The notes under the pieces are model-generated. The model searched no databases. It was not told the origin of the DNA and worked only from the letters and a program-made list of their open reading frames with translations. Shown here one piece after another: positions 9,905 through 21,900 of a stretch of DNA of 64,000 nt (its first letter is position 1; every line of letters starts with the position of its first letter). The DNA lies in assembly GCA_016618085.1 (NCBI GenBank), contig JABLTG010000048.1, positions 46,666 to 110,665 of the forward strand, in the 5' to 3' direction. Source of the stretch: Neovahlkampfia damariscottae (taxonomy: Eukaryota > Heterolobosea > Selenaionea > Neovahlkampfiida > Neovahlkampfiidae). Both the position numbers and the translations under genes were made by a program.

Positions 9905-12824
9905 ATGTTTTCTGACAAAGACTCTTTTGATTTGTTGGAGATCACTGAAGAATTTCCAACTATTAGAAATGAATTCTTGCAAGAAGAAGGAATTGATCTT
10001 TTTTTTTTGACACTCCTTCAAGCAGAAAATCGAAACGAAATCATACATTCAATAACAAAAAAATTATTATTGGAAGAAATTTTAATTTTATTTCAAAAAC
10101 TGACTAAAGGTAAAATATTAAAATAATTTACATCCAGAAAATTCATCAAAAACAAGAGAAACCATGAAAATTTTTTTACATTCCATTTCAACTGAACAAC
10201 TACAACAATTCTACTCAGAAGTTTGTTTTATGAATATAACTTTGAATATAAAACAATTCTTCAATACTTTAAATTCATTTAAACTTCATCAAAAAATATC
10301 CTTTGAAAAAATGATCTCAACAAACGAAAAAAAAAGAAAACAAATAGATTTCTCATCCATTTTTTATTTAATCACTGAATCAAATGATAATGAAGAAATT
10401 ATAACGAATTTAATCTATTATTTGAATTCATTAAAAGAAGAAAATTCTAAAACTGTCCTTGGAGATTTTTGTAAACAAATTTCAATGAACAAAGAGTTTC
10501 TTGAAAAACTTGAAGAGTTTTTTAAAAAAAACAAAAATGAAAAATTTGTCAAGAAATTGTTAAATATATGTAAATATCAGATACAACATTTATCAGAAGA
10601 TGATTTTCTATTGAAATTAAAAATGGATCTTCTTCAAGTGAAAATTCAAAATTTATCGTCAGATGGAAATTCAATTTCAAAGATTTCTCATACTTTACAA
10701 CAGAAGAATATGAAAGAATTATCAAAAATATCATTTGAAGATGTAAGAAATGAATTTTTTTGTTATTTTTTTATCAGATGGCAGATTATATTAAATTTAG
10801 AGATCCTTCATTCAATTCAATCAATTCAATTGAACTATCATTGTCAAAAGATTTGGTTCCACTTTTTGAAATTATGTTCAATTCAAATGATCCACAAAAG
10901 AAAGAATTCATGAAAGAGGCAAGAATACAATTCATTCTAAATTCTACAACAATCAGAATGCAAACTTTATGAGAAGATATTTGAATTTCTGCACCATTTT
11001 TTATTTTTCAGAGGAGAATTATCTTTCATTGGACCAAAAAATGGGATTCATTTCAACCATTATTTCATCATTTTTCAAAGTTTTAAATCCAAATCTCTTG
11101 GAAAAATATTCAAAAATATTTAGTTATTTTTTGATTTTTATCAGTATGTCAGGATATGACGAAGAAAGTTGTAACTTGATAAAACAATTTTTATTCAAAA
11201 TTGTTGAGAAAAAAATGGATAAATCTATTGTATTGGCATTGTATGTCTTGTTTCAATTCATCAATGATGCAGAAGAGATTTATCAAGATATTTTATCCTT
11301 CTTCAATGTCGAAGGAAATTATTTCACTCATTTCTTTCAAATCCTTCAATATTGTATGGATAATCTCAACAAATTTAATTTGAATATACCAAAAATGACA
11401 ATTTTTATTGAATTAGAACCTACTTTTAAAATCTCAAAATTTCTTGTGGATTCATTGACAAGTTTATTACTTTTAGTTTCAGATTCTGAAGAGTTTAGTT
11501 TTATGTATGAATCAATGCCTATTATTCATATTATTTCTGATAAGATTTCATCCATTGAATTATTGAATTATTTTTTTGATCAGTACACTTGTATATTACA
11601 TGATTTAATGAATAACACAAAATCAAAAAATGAGAAACAAAAACAAGAATTGTGTCGATCTCTTCTTTATACATTAAGTTTCATTTTGAAAAATTCATTC
11701 AAAATTAAATTCAAAGATGAAGATATTTTATCAGAAGATAATTCAATCAACAAAAGTTTGATACCTCTAAATTTGTTAAATTCTCTTTTTGACTTATTAC
11801 CAAATTTACAAAAAGACATACAATCAAAAATCGATTCAACTATATTAATGTTTATCTCATGCTTGAATATTTCAAATCTAACTTTGATTTTTTCTAAATA
11901 TATTATCAAGACAATATCATTTGTATTAGATATTCTCTCAGAAAAAGATCAAGTATTTCATTTATTTTTTTGACTTGTTTAGCTTCATATTTCTAGTAGA
12001 TATTCCGAAAATTTGATAAATCAAATGATGGTTTTATTGAAAGACACAGGACTTCAACAATCATTATATCCTTGTTTTGGATATCTTTCACATGATGAGT
12101 AAATCCACATTTTTTTAATTCATTTTACTTTAGAAAATCATTTGAGTGTATAATAAAATTGAAATATCTTCAACATATCAAAGAAACATTGAAAAAATAT
12201 CCAACATCAAAAATCAATGCTATTTATTCACTTGAATCAATTTGTTCAACATTTACAAATTTTAATGATTTTCAATTATTTGAAAATGAAATCATAAAAC
12301 AAGATTTTGTTAAATTTCTATTTGAAGAGATTTTGATATTTAAAAATATAGATTCTGAAAGAAGGATAGATTTAATTCAAGTTGCAATTCAATGTCTTTT
12401 GAAATTGACAGATTCAAAAAAGATTTTGACTGAAATCATAAAATTTAAAGTTCAATTATCCGAAAAATTGATTAAATTGGTAACAAATCAATATTTTGAA
12501 TTCACTGATTCTTTTTATTATTCTTCATTTTTGACATTATTTTTGAAATGTTTAAGAGAAAGATCAGATGAAGAAAAAATTTTTTTTCATGTTGATTTGA
12601 TCATTGATGACATTTTTAAAAGAGAAGAGTTTTTATTATTCATTTCAGATGTTTTAAATTTATTCAAAATTTTGTATAAAAAGTTCAAAGATAAAACAAG
12701 GACATTCTTCAAGGAGAAAAATGGATTTGTTGGAAAATTGAAACAAGTTCAAAATCAGGAAGAGGATATTGATGCTTATTTTTCTTCACATGATTTAGGA
12801 CAAGTTTTGAAAACTTTAAAATAA
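9905..12824 (+). CDS. Large helical protein of unknown function
   Basis: Not recognised. Six exons joined by introns at 10110-10137, 10743-10777, 10919-10956, 11953-11982 and 12099-12133 give a continuous protein of ~915 residues, almost wholly predicted alpha-helix and rich in L, I, F, K, E, N, with the pattern of an armadillo/HEAT-like solenoid. No catalytic or metal-binding motif, signal peptide or membrane segment is seen. Leucine/isoleucine-rich helices (residues ~30-60, ~340-420, ~640-720) are compatible with a scaffold or a regulatory subunit. The intron at 10919-10956 is GC-AG. The start is the first ATG, 11 bp after an ATTGGTCA at 9887-9894; the next gene starts 102 bp after the stop. 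Confidence 0.65.
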
Positions 12825-12873
12825 AATAAAAATTTTACCTAAAAAAATCAACCAAAAAATTTTCAATAAAATG

Positions 12874-12908
12874 ATTGGTCAAAACTCAGATTTTTTTGTC
12901 TGACCAAT
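12874..12908. promoter_or_regulatory. Inverted ATTGGTCA / TGACCAAT pair before RPL37A
   Basis: ATTGGTCA at 12874-12881 and its exact reverse complement at 12901-12908 are spaced 19 bp apart and end 18 bp before the RPL37A ATG. This is one of three inverted pairs found upstream of genes here, the others preceding TRRAP and the copper monooxygenase. Confidence 0.5.
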
Positions 12909-12926
12909 TAAAACAAGCAAGAGTAA

Positions 12927-13287
12927 ATGGTAAGTGAATTCGACGGTGATGAAGTTAACTTTTTTATCTAGGCAAAAAGAACAAAAAAAGCGGGTATTAC
13001 TGGTAAATACGGAACAAGATATGGTGCAAATTTAAGAAAACGTGCTAAAAAATACGAAATTACAAAAAAAGCTAAACATCAATGTCATTTTTGCGGAAAG
13101 AAAGCATTCAAAAGAGAATGTGTAGGTATCTGGAAATGCGGTTCTTGTGGAAAAACTTTAGCTGGAGGTGCATGGACTTTACAGTAAGAAGCTCAAAAAC
13201 GAAATTAACATTTTTTTAAGTACATCAAACGCTATAACTGCTAGAAGTACTATCAGACGTTTAAGAGAAATTGAATCAAACAAATAA
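12927..13287 (+). CDS. RPL37A: 60S ribosomal protein L37a (eL43)
   Basis: Large-subunit zinc-ribbon ribosomal protein. Three exons: the initiating ATG at 12927-12929 stands alone, followed by an intron at 12930-12971 (a first-codon intron, common in ribosomal protein genes), the main exon, and a second intron at 13184-13220. The mature sequence has [18 protein letters not shown] at the N-terminus, a zinc ribbon made of CHFCGKK and CGSCGKT, the GGAWT signature that the second intron follows, and [12 protein letters not shown] at the C-terminus. Length (~91 residues) matches the family. Preceded by an inverted CCAAT pair. No single long reading frame exists, so it is found only by splicing. Confidence 0.93.
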
Positions 13288-13587
13288 ATTACATTTTGCC
13301 CGTAAAAAAAGAACTTTTAAATTTTTTTTTGTTGAGGTTTGAAAAACTGAACTGTTCTTTTGTTCTTCCAACTCCAAAGACATTAATTCTTGTTTCGCAA
13401 CACAAATCTAAAGGGTAGTATATTCTTCAGCATTTGTGTTCAATTGTTCAAATTATTTGTTATCAACAGAATAAGAAAAATTTTCTATTTTTTTCCAAAT
13501 CTGACAAGTACAAGATATTATAATTTCCAAACCGGAAAGTAAGCCAATAAAAAAACTTCAACCTCTTTTTTCACTTGAAACAACAAC
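13288..13587. other. Intergenic, no gene seen
   Basis: 300 bp between RPL37A and the LKR/SDH gene. It has T-runs and a CCAAT at 13545-13549 but no open frame with family signal and no tRNA or snoRNA box pattern that I recognise. It probably holds the RPL37A 3' end and the LKR/SDH promoter. Confidence 0.5.
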
Positions 13588-16500
13588 ATGTTGAGAAAAC
13601 CTTTTCAGAAAATTAAAAAGACATTGATTAACTACTCTTCTAAAATTGCTAGAATCGGGATCAGAAGAGAAGACAAGAATTGGTATGAAAGAAGAACACC
13701 TTTGTAAAATTAAAAAAAAATTAAAAAAAATTCAAGGACACCAAGACATGTAAAAAGATTAGTCGAAGATGGACTTGAAGTATACGTCCAACCTTCATCG
13801 ATACGTTGCTTTACCGACAGAGAGGTAAAAAAAACAAAAATTTAACTATCAATTAGTACGTCAAACAAGGAGCAAAATTGAGTGAAAACTTGGAAGAAGT
13901 AGACACAATATTTGCGTTAAAAGAAGTTCCAATTGAAAAATTGGAAGAAAACAAAACCTACTGTTTCTTTTCCCATACAATAAAAGGACAACCAAAAAAC
14001 ATGCAAATTTTAAAAACATGCATGGAAAAGAATATCAGATTAATAGATTATGAAAAAATAACAAATGGTGATAATAAAAGATTAGTCAGAAGTGGCCCAT
14101 TTGCTGGTAAAAATGACAAAAAAAAAAATAATGTTTTTTCAAAGGTTATGCTGGTGTAATTGATGGACTTCATATCTTAGGAGAAAGATTATTAGCACAA
14201 TATGGATTATCTAACCCGTTCAATTATCTTTCTTTATCAAAAAATTATCCAGATTTAACAACAGCAAGAGCAGCAGTTTTACATGTTGGAGAAATGATTG
14301 AACAATTTGGATTACCATCATTAATAAGTCCATTAACATTTTGTGTAACAGGTGGAAAAGGTTCAGTTGCACAAGGAGCAAAACAAATTTTAGAATTATT
14401 ACCACATCGTTACATTAAACCAAATGAATTAGAAAGTTTTTGGGAAAATAGACAATATGCATCAGATAGACATATTTATATCATAAACGTTTCATCAGAA
14501 GATTATATTGAAAAAAAAGATGGTGAATTATTTACAAAAGAGGATTACTATCAAAACCCACATTTATATAAATCAAATTTTCATGAAAAGATATTACCAT
14601 TTACTAAAGTATTAATCAATTGTGTTTATTGGGATTGGAAATATCCAAAATTAATGACAATGGAACAAACTCAACAATTAAAAAAAGATGAAAAATTGAA
14701 TTTATTATTCATTTCTGATATTAGTTGTGATGTTAATGGGTCAATTGAAATTTTTAAAAAAACTACTTCTATTGATGATCCATTTTATTTGATGAATGTT
14801 GATACACAAAAAGTTCAAAATTCAAAAATCATTGGTGATGGTATAATCATTTCAGGTGTTGATCATTTACCAGCTGAATTTCCAGTTACATCTTCGGAAT
14901 ATTTTGGTGATTCATTATTAAAATTTGTTAAGAATATTGCCAAATCAAATATGGAAAAACCATTAGAAGAACAAGGTTTATTACCAGAAATTGAAAGAGC
15001 TGTTATTACTTCACATGGAACTTTAACACCTTCTCATGAATATATCTTCAAAGTGAAAGAAGAATATTCATTGGCTGGAACATCAAAAATTTTGATTTTA
15101 GGATCAGGTGCTGTTGTACCTCCAATAATTGATTATTTAATGAGATACGAAGACTATAGGGTTACATTGGCATCGGCTGACTTGGAAAGATCAATACAAC
15201 TTTGTGAAGATTATGAAGGAAAAGCTAATCCAGTCTTATTGGATGTGAGTGATGAACAAAATGTTGAAGAATTAATTGCTTCACATGATTTGATATTAAG
15301 TATGGTACCACCTCCATTTCATCCTAAAATTGCTAAACTTTCAATTAAAAACAAAAAACATTTCATCTCAGCAAGTTATATCTCCAATGAAATGAAAGAG
15401 TTAAATGAAGAAGCAAAAAAAGAAAATTTGATGTTGTTAAATGAAATTGGATTAGATCCTGGTATTGATCATATGGTAATTCACTTTTTAATTGAATTCA
15501 TTTTTACAAAAGGGTATCATGAAATTATTGGATGATATTAATTCCAAAAATGGTAAAATTACAGAATTCAAATCATTTACAGGTGCATTACCATCACCTG
15601 ATGCATCAAATAATCCATTAGGTTATAAATTTTCATGGTCACCTTTAGGTGTTATCAATGCATCTCAATCACCTGCATCATTTTTATACAATGGTGAAAA
15701 TATCAAAATTGAAGGAAATAAAATCATGTCCATTCCAAAAGATGTTGATTTGTATCCAGGTTTCAATTTTAGAGTGATTCCAAATAGAGATTCAATGAAA
15801 TACCAAACATTTTATAATTTACAAAATCACCCTTTGAAAACAGTATTATATCTTTTTATTGATTTTTAACATTTTTTTAGATGTAATTTTTAGTTTATTT
15901 TAATGATGTTTAGGATGAGAGGAACAATTAGATATCCTGGTTTTTGCAATATGTTCATGGTTTTTGAAGCTATTGGATTATTCAAAGATGAAAGTATCAA
16001 CAAAACTGAAAAGACTCTAAGAATCTCATTTCCAGAATTCATTTGTCAAGCAGCAGGTATTAATTTATACAATGATAAAAATGAATTTCAATATCAATTA
16101 CTAAACAGAAACTTATTGGAAGAAATTGTCCAATCAATTATCATGAAAAGAAATCAAGCCCAATTAGAATCAAATTATGTTTTTCAAAATTTTGGTAAAA
16201 AATCAGATCAAGATATCAAAATCCAAGCTATTTCAGCAATGGAAGGATTTAATAAATTAGGAATGTTAAACAAAAATGAAATGTTAAACATAAAGAAAAA
16301 TCAATCACATAAAGAGGTTATGTGTGACTTTTTAACAAAGAAATTGAGTTATGAAAAGGATGAAAATGATTTAGTATTCATGCATCATTCATTGACTGTC
16401 AGTTTTGATGATGAATCTGACAAAGTTTATAATTCATCTTTAGCATTGTATGGTGATGAAAATTATTCTGCAACAGGTATTGTTTTTGAAGTTTTTTTTG

Positions 16501-16696
16501 ATTTTTTTTTGTAGCTGCTACTGTTGGATTTCCAGTCGCAATTTCAGCAAGATTATTATTGGAAAAACAATTTGAAGGAATTACTGGTGTAATTGCTCCT
16601 TATGAACATAAACAAATTTATGAAAAAGTTTTATCTGAATTAGAAAAAGAAGGAATTAGATTAGTTGAAGAAGTTTCAGATAAAATGGAATTTTAG
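13588..16696 (+). CDS. AASS: Bifunctional lysine-ketoglutarate reductase / saccharopine dehydrogenase
   Basis: Mitochondrial enzyme of lysine breakdown: it condenses lysine with 2-oxoglutarate to saccharopine, then cleaves this to aminoadipate semialdehyde and glutamate. Seven or eight exons, ~950 residues, close to animal AASS. A basic leader (MLRKPFQKIKKTL) resembles a mitochondrial presequence. The reductase half has IGIRREDKNWYERRTPLTP, FFSHTIKGQ, RLIDYEKI, FCVTGGKGSVAQGA, LINCVYWDWK and ISDISCDVNGSIE. The dehydrogenase half has the Rossmann motif ILGSGAVVPP, SMVPPPFHP, EIGLDPGIDHM, GALPSPDASNNPLGYKFSWSP, RGTIRYPGF and, after the last intron, ATVGFPVAI. Each intron restores the frame except near 15848-15915, where the acceptor is ambiguous (see findings). 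No other pathway gene is adjacent. Confidence 0.95.
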
Positions 16697-16747
16697 AAAT
16701 AAATCTTCTCTTAAAAAATTTCATTTTCATTGGATCAAAAAACCTAG

Positions 16748-17325
16748 CTCCCAAAATGTTCTGTTATACATGAATTTATCATTGCATTGCAAAAAAAACA
16801 ACCGATTTCTTTGATTGGTTCCAAATTCAAATCAACTGATTTTGGACTTATCAATGAGATAAAAGAAAAGTTATGTGATATAAATTCAAAAATTGGTGAT
16901 GAAAAGTCATATGAATTGCCTGATAAAAAAAAGTTACCATTGGAGAAGAGATGTCAAAAGTTCCAATGTCACTTTTTGAACCAATAAAATTCATTGAGAA
17001 GTCAGTTTGTGGAATTGACGATTTGATTTTGAAAACTGTCGAAAAGGTTGAAGATGATGAAGTTAAACAAGAACTTTTATCAAATATCGTTTTAAGTGGA
17101 GGTGGTTCAATGTTTTCAGATATTGATTCTACTCTCCAATCAAAACTAAAATCCAAAACAGAGTACAAAATTAAAGTTATTTCACCACCAAATAGACAAA
17201 ATTTAACTTGGAATGGAGCTTCATTAATGTCATCCATGGATACCTTTGATGAAAAATGGATAACAAAAGAAGAATATGAAGAATATGGTGAAGATATCGT
17301 CAATAAGTTAACATATGTTTTCTAA
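16748..17325 (+). pseudogene. Broken actin-related protein, C-terminal half only
   Basis: Two overlapping frames encode the second half of an actin-fold protein. First frame: INEIKEKLCDI and KSYELPD (actin DIKEKLCY and KSYELPDG). Second frame: VTIGEEM, LFEPIKF, NIVLSGGGSMF, KVISPPNR and WITKEEYEEYG, all in actin order. The switch lies in an A-run at about 16925-16932, one base short of restoring the frame. The N-terminal half, with the first nucleotide-binding loops, is absent: the LKR/SDH stop is only ~50 bp upstream and leaves no room for it. The divergent C-terminus (NKLTYVF rather than HRKCF) points to an ARP, not conventional actin. A homopolymer sequencing error could explain the frameshift but not the missing half. 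Confidence 0.65.
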
Positions 17326-17333
17326 TAAACTTT

Positions 17334-18812
17334 TTATTGTTTATTAGTACCTCTAAATATGAAATAACTTGCTGCTTTTTTTGCCAACATTTGAGTGTAC
17401 AATGAAGAATGAACAAATCTTAGATAAATATCTCTAAATACTGAACTATACAAATCATCCCAAATTTTGGAGAACAATTCTTTTGGGAAATCTTTTTCAC
17501 TTATTTTTTGTTTTACTTCATTTATCAATTTTGCATTGGTGTTAATTTCATATTCCCCTTCCCTAGTTAAGAAGGTTTCATAAATAAATTTCGCTCTGAT
17601 TTCTCTGGCTTCAAACTTTTCAATTGATAAATATTTCGTGCTTTCTTCATAGAAAATGATATTTTCTGATGAGTATTCTGATGCAGCATAACTTTTGAAA
17701 TATTTCAAATATTTTGGATTTTCAAGACAATCTTTGACCGTAATTTGTGGTGTTTTCTCGTTTTCAGTATCCATTGTGGTAAGTACTTTCATAGATGTTT
17801 GTTTCCAACTTGATAGTTTTTGTTTTCCCTTTTCAACAAAATCATTTCCAAATATTTGTTTTTTCAAATCTATTTTGTCCATTGGATTAACTTCAAATAT
17901 TGAATTTGAAACTTCAATTTCTGTTCCATTGATATCAATAGCTATTTTTGTAAGATCCAATCGATCATAAAATTCATCTTGGTGACATTGAGATATTACT
18001 TTGTTATCTTTTACCAAAAAAGTTCCGACCAATAAATTCACAGTTCCTGTAAAAATTTAATTTTTTTTTTTCAATTACTATCTGTTTGAAATTTGTCTCT
18101 CATCATTGCAAAACCAAGATTTTCTAATCTTCCATATTCTGGTCCACTAAATGCTTTGACATTTTCTACAGCTGCTCCAAATTCAGGCACTGAACGTTGT
18201 TGAAATATTTGACGTATTTTTTCAGTACTCTTTATTCTTGGCAAAGAACGAAATGGTTTGTTGAATTTATTTAAATCAAAGAATTTTTTTAAAAGAGTAT
18301 CATCTTCTTCAAAAACTATAATTGGAACTGTATTGAGTTTATTCAATTCTTCCTTCAAATCATAAATATCTTGTAGAGTTCCTTGACAAAATAAACACCC
18401 AACTGTGTTTGTGAATACCAACAATACATTCATTCCAAATTTACAAAAATCTGATACAGAAAATCCTAAAAAATTTAAGAGATTTTAAAAAATCACCTGT
18501 GTTTGTAATCATTTCATCAAATATTTCTGGTGGAACTGAAATACATGTTTGGTCTTTTTGTGATTCTGGTGTGAAAACTTTGTATTCTGCTTCTTTTGGT
18601 TTTTCTGTGGTTTCAATTGTGTTATTTTCTTTTTCCAGATCTGTTTGTTGTTCTGTGAGTTTCATTATCATTTCTCTTAGTTCTTTCATTTCTGTGGACA
18701 TTGTCTCTTGAATTTCTTGTGTGAGTTTTTTGACTTCTTGGATTTCATTTGAAAGCTTTTCATGTCCTTCTTTTATTTCTGCCACTAAATTTTGGTTTTT
18801 AGAGTTGCCCAT
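17334..18812 (-). CDS. Coiled-coil / thioredoxin-fold / RGS fusion protein
   Basis: Three exons with introns near 18450-18490 and 18047-18075; each keeps the frame. The N-terminus MGNSKNQ fits an N-myristoylation signal. Residues ~10-75 are a coiled coil (E/K/L/M heptads). Residues ~105-225 look like an AhpC/TSA or PRXL2-type thioredoxin fold: CISVPPEIFDE, then FSVSDFCKFGMNVLLVFTN, GCLFC (a CxxC at the expected redox position) and a DIYDLKEELNKLN helix. Residues ~330-460 are an RGS domain, which accelerates GTP hydrolysis by G-alpha subunits: LENPKYLKYFKSYAASEYSSENIIFYEE and the closing DIYLRFVHSSLY. The fusion suggests redox-linked control of G-protein signalling at a membrane; this is inference. 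GACCAAT lies 26 bp upstream. Confidence 0.75.
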
Positions 18813-18914
18813 GACTGTAGGGCTTGTTATTTTTTTGATTGGTCTCGAGAGTATTAGGAAAAGTACATTTCCTTTTTTAACAATATTTTTTGATTGGATA
18901 AAGTTATATAAAAC

Positions 18915-21900
18915 TCAAAGATTTTCTTTATATTCAAGTATTTTTGACACAATTTCCTTCATATCATTCTCTTCACTTTCAATTTCTCGAACTTTAATTG
19001 GTGATTGAAACCATCCAAGTTGTTGGTTTTCAATTCCTTTTTTTGACAAACCCAGAAACAATTTGTTATTTTGAGAAAGATCAACCCTTTCAATTTCATC
19101 AAAAGTATGCTCCCATTCAATAACATAAGTTTCTTTGTCATATTTTTGAATATAATAAACTTTCATATTTGTCAAATATAAAACATGATATTGTGATAAA
19201 TGAACATGATCTTTGTATTTTATATTTGCAACACCAATTTGCCTTAATATTTCAATTCCTTCCACATGTTTTTCATCATAAGGCTATAAAAGTTTTTTAA
19301 ATTTGAAAAGTTTGACTTACAATTAATCTTCCATTTCTACCAAATATTCTAGGTTTTCGTATTTTGTGTAATTCTTGTGATTCGAAATAAGTTGTTGTAT
19401 TTCTAATTCCTTCAGTTGTTTTTGATGCTAAATCAAATATTCCTGTAATAGGTTTTACAGGAATACCAATAATTCCTTTACCAATACCTTTCATAAATCC
19501 ACTGAATCCTTCTTCTGTTGCTCCTTGAACAGGTTTCACAAATATTCCAGTTGCTCCATCCATAACTGATGAAGCCATTGATGAAGTTCCACTCAAGAAA
19601 CCTTCACCAATATGTTTTGGTTTTTCAGCTTGTGATTTCGTTCTTGATTCAATAAAATCCATATCCATTGATAAATAACTAAAACCATTTCCAATAGATT
19701 GAGTAAATTTTGATGCTGTATTAAATGTTCCATGAACTGAATGTTTGAGAAAACTTAATGATCCTTTTGCAATTCCTTTCGTGAAATCTTCAGGTGATTT
19801 TGTCATTCCATCAATAGGTTCATAGAATAAATCGAAAACAGCTGTATCAAGATCATTAAATAATCCAACTGGGTTTCCAATTAAATCCATTGACCCAATA
19901 GCTGTATACATTTCTGATAATAAATTATTTAAATAATGCTTTCCAATTTTTTCTAATAACATTTTTCTACTCATAAATGGATGATGTAGAATCAAAGAAT
20001 TCAGTCTCACTGGAATATCTAAAAAAAATAAGTCATTTTCTATTTAATTTACCATCAATTTTTACATTGAACGCTCCTAATGTTTGAGCCCAAATTGCGA
20101 ATGAACTATTATCATCTCTTTTTCTGTTGAATATAAATGTTGAATTCACTCTCACTGGATGTAGTTGTAATAAATTGAAATAACTCTTTTGTGTATCAAC
20201 AGGTTCCGTAATTGGTTCATCTATTATATTTTTAAATTGTTCATTATCTTCATCAACAATTTGTGGAATATCCTTTAACTGAGTGAAATAATCGATCAAA
20301 TGTTTAATAAAAATCCAATCAGTTTGAACTTTTCCTTCTTGAATCAACACTGAGAAATAAGGTATAAAATCATAATCATTAACTTTATAATTTCTAACCA
20401 TACTAATGTGTAAAAAGAATTTATCTTCATCCAAGTATTTTGCATTTGTTGCTGCCACTGGGAACATTGCATCAACTAATTGATTATCTAATTGAATTTT
20501 TTTAACTTTTAATTCAAAGTATTGATCTTTTTCATTCATTTTAAATCGACCAATTATATTTTCAAAATATAAATATGCAATTTCTTCTAGAGGATGATTA
20601 TTGATTAATGATAATCCAATTCCATCACATTGAATATTGAAATTGAATATTGGATTATTCACTGATTTTGAGTTTTCTTTTGATTCCTTTTGATTTTAGA
20701 ATGATCAAATTTTCTTACTTTTTTTTCATCTTTTTTTGACTTTGATTCAATAATTTTCAAAACTCTACTTTGTTTATCAGCTTGAACTGTTAATTCAACA
20801 AAACAATTTTGATTTGTGATGAACAATTTTTCAGTAGAAGCAACAACATCAAGATTTAACTCAATACTTTTTGTTTCAACAGTCACTAGTAATATATGTT
20901 TTTCATTGCAGTCTTGCCAAGTATATTCTATTTTTGAATTCTTCTCGACAAGAATATAACGATTTACATCTTTTTGTGAAATCATGACATCAAATTGAGA
21001 TTGATTATCGATATAATAAGGTGGAACTGTTAATTTTTCAAAGACAACAAAAACAACTCCTTTTTCTTGAACAATTTGTGCAGAACAATAAACCTTTTTT
21101 TCTTGTTTTCCATCTGAAAGAAGAAAAGAAATTGATCCTAAATTATTTAATCTAAAAGGCATTCCCCAATTTGAATTTTCTAATTTCATCAAAATCATTG
21201 GATCAGTTGAAATTTTCTTGAAATAAAAATCAGTATTTTGTCCATCCTTGATTTCAACATCTTCATTTTTTGTTTCAAATTGTTTCACTGAAATAGTTTC
21301 TCCAGTTTTATTGACAAGTTTGTACATTGTACTCAAAGTGATAATTTTCGTTCTTTTGTATTTTTTAGTTCCAAGCTCAACATAACATCCAATATTCATG
21401 GAGACATTTTCATTTGAAACAACAATATTTTGAGCTGTTCCAACATTATCAATTGAAAATGGTTTTGAAACGTAATTATCATCAACTTCAATGGTAATTC
21501 GATTTCCAAAAAACCTTTTTTCAAGATATGAAAAGAGTAATGGGTTTGACCAATTTTTACTTTGACCTGCAACTAAATCATTTCCAATTCTGAGATTTAT
21601 TTTCAAATTTGATTGATTAATGATCCAATAAGGAGTGTAGATTTTAACATCATGGAGTGAATCTAAATTATCATATTCAAGAAAAATTTTTGTTTTTCTT
21701 CCATCTTCATCAAAATTGATGAAATGATCAGCCAATTTTGTGGATTTCTCTGGTGAAAATATCATTGAAAATTCTTCTAAATTTCCTTTCCAAACACCTT
21801 TTACTTTTGCATTCATTCTAATATTCTTTTTCACATTGACAGAATATAGATATTGTTTTTCTCCAATTTCAATAGTTTTCACACAATTTCCGTTCAATTG

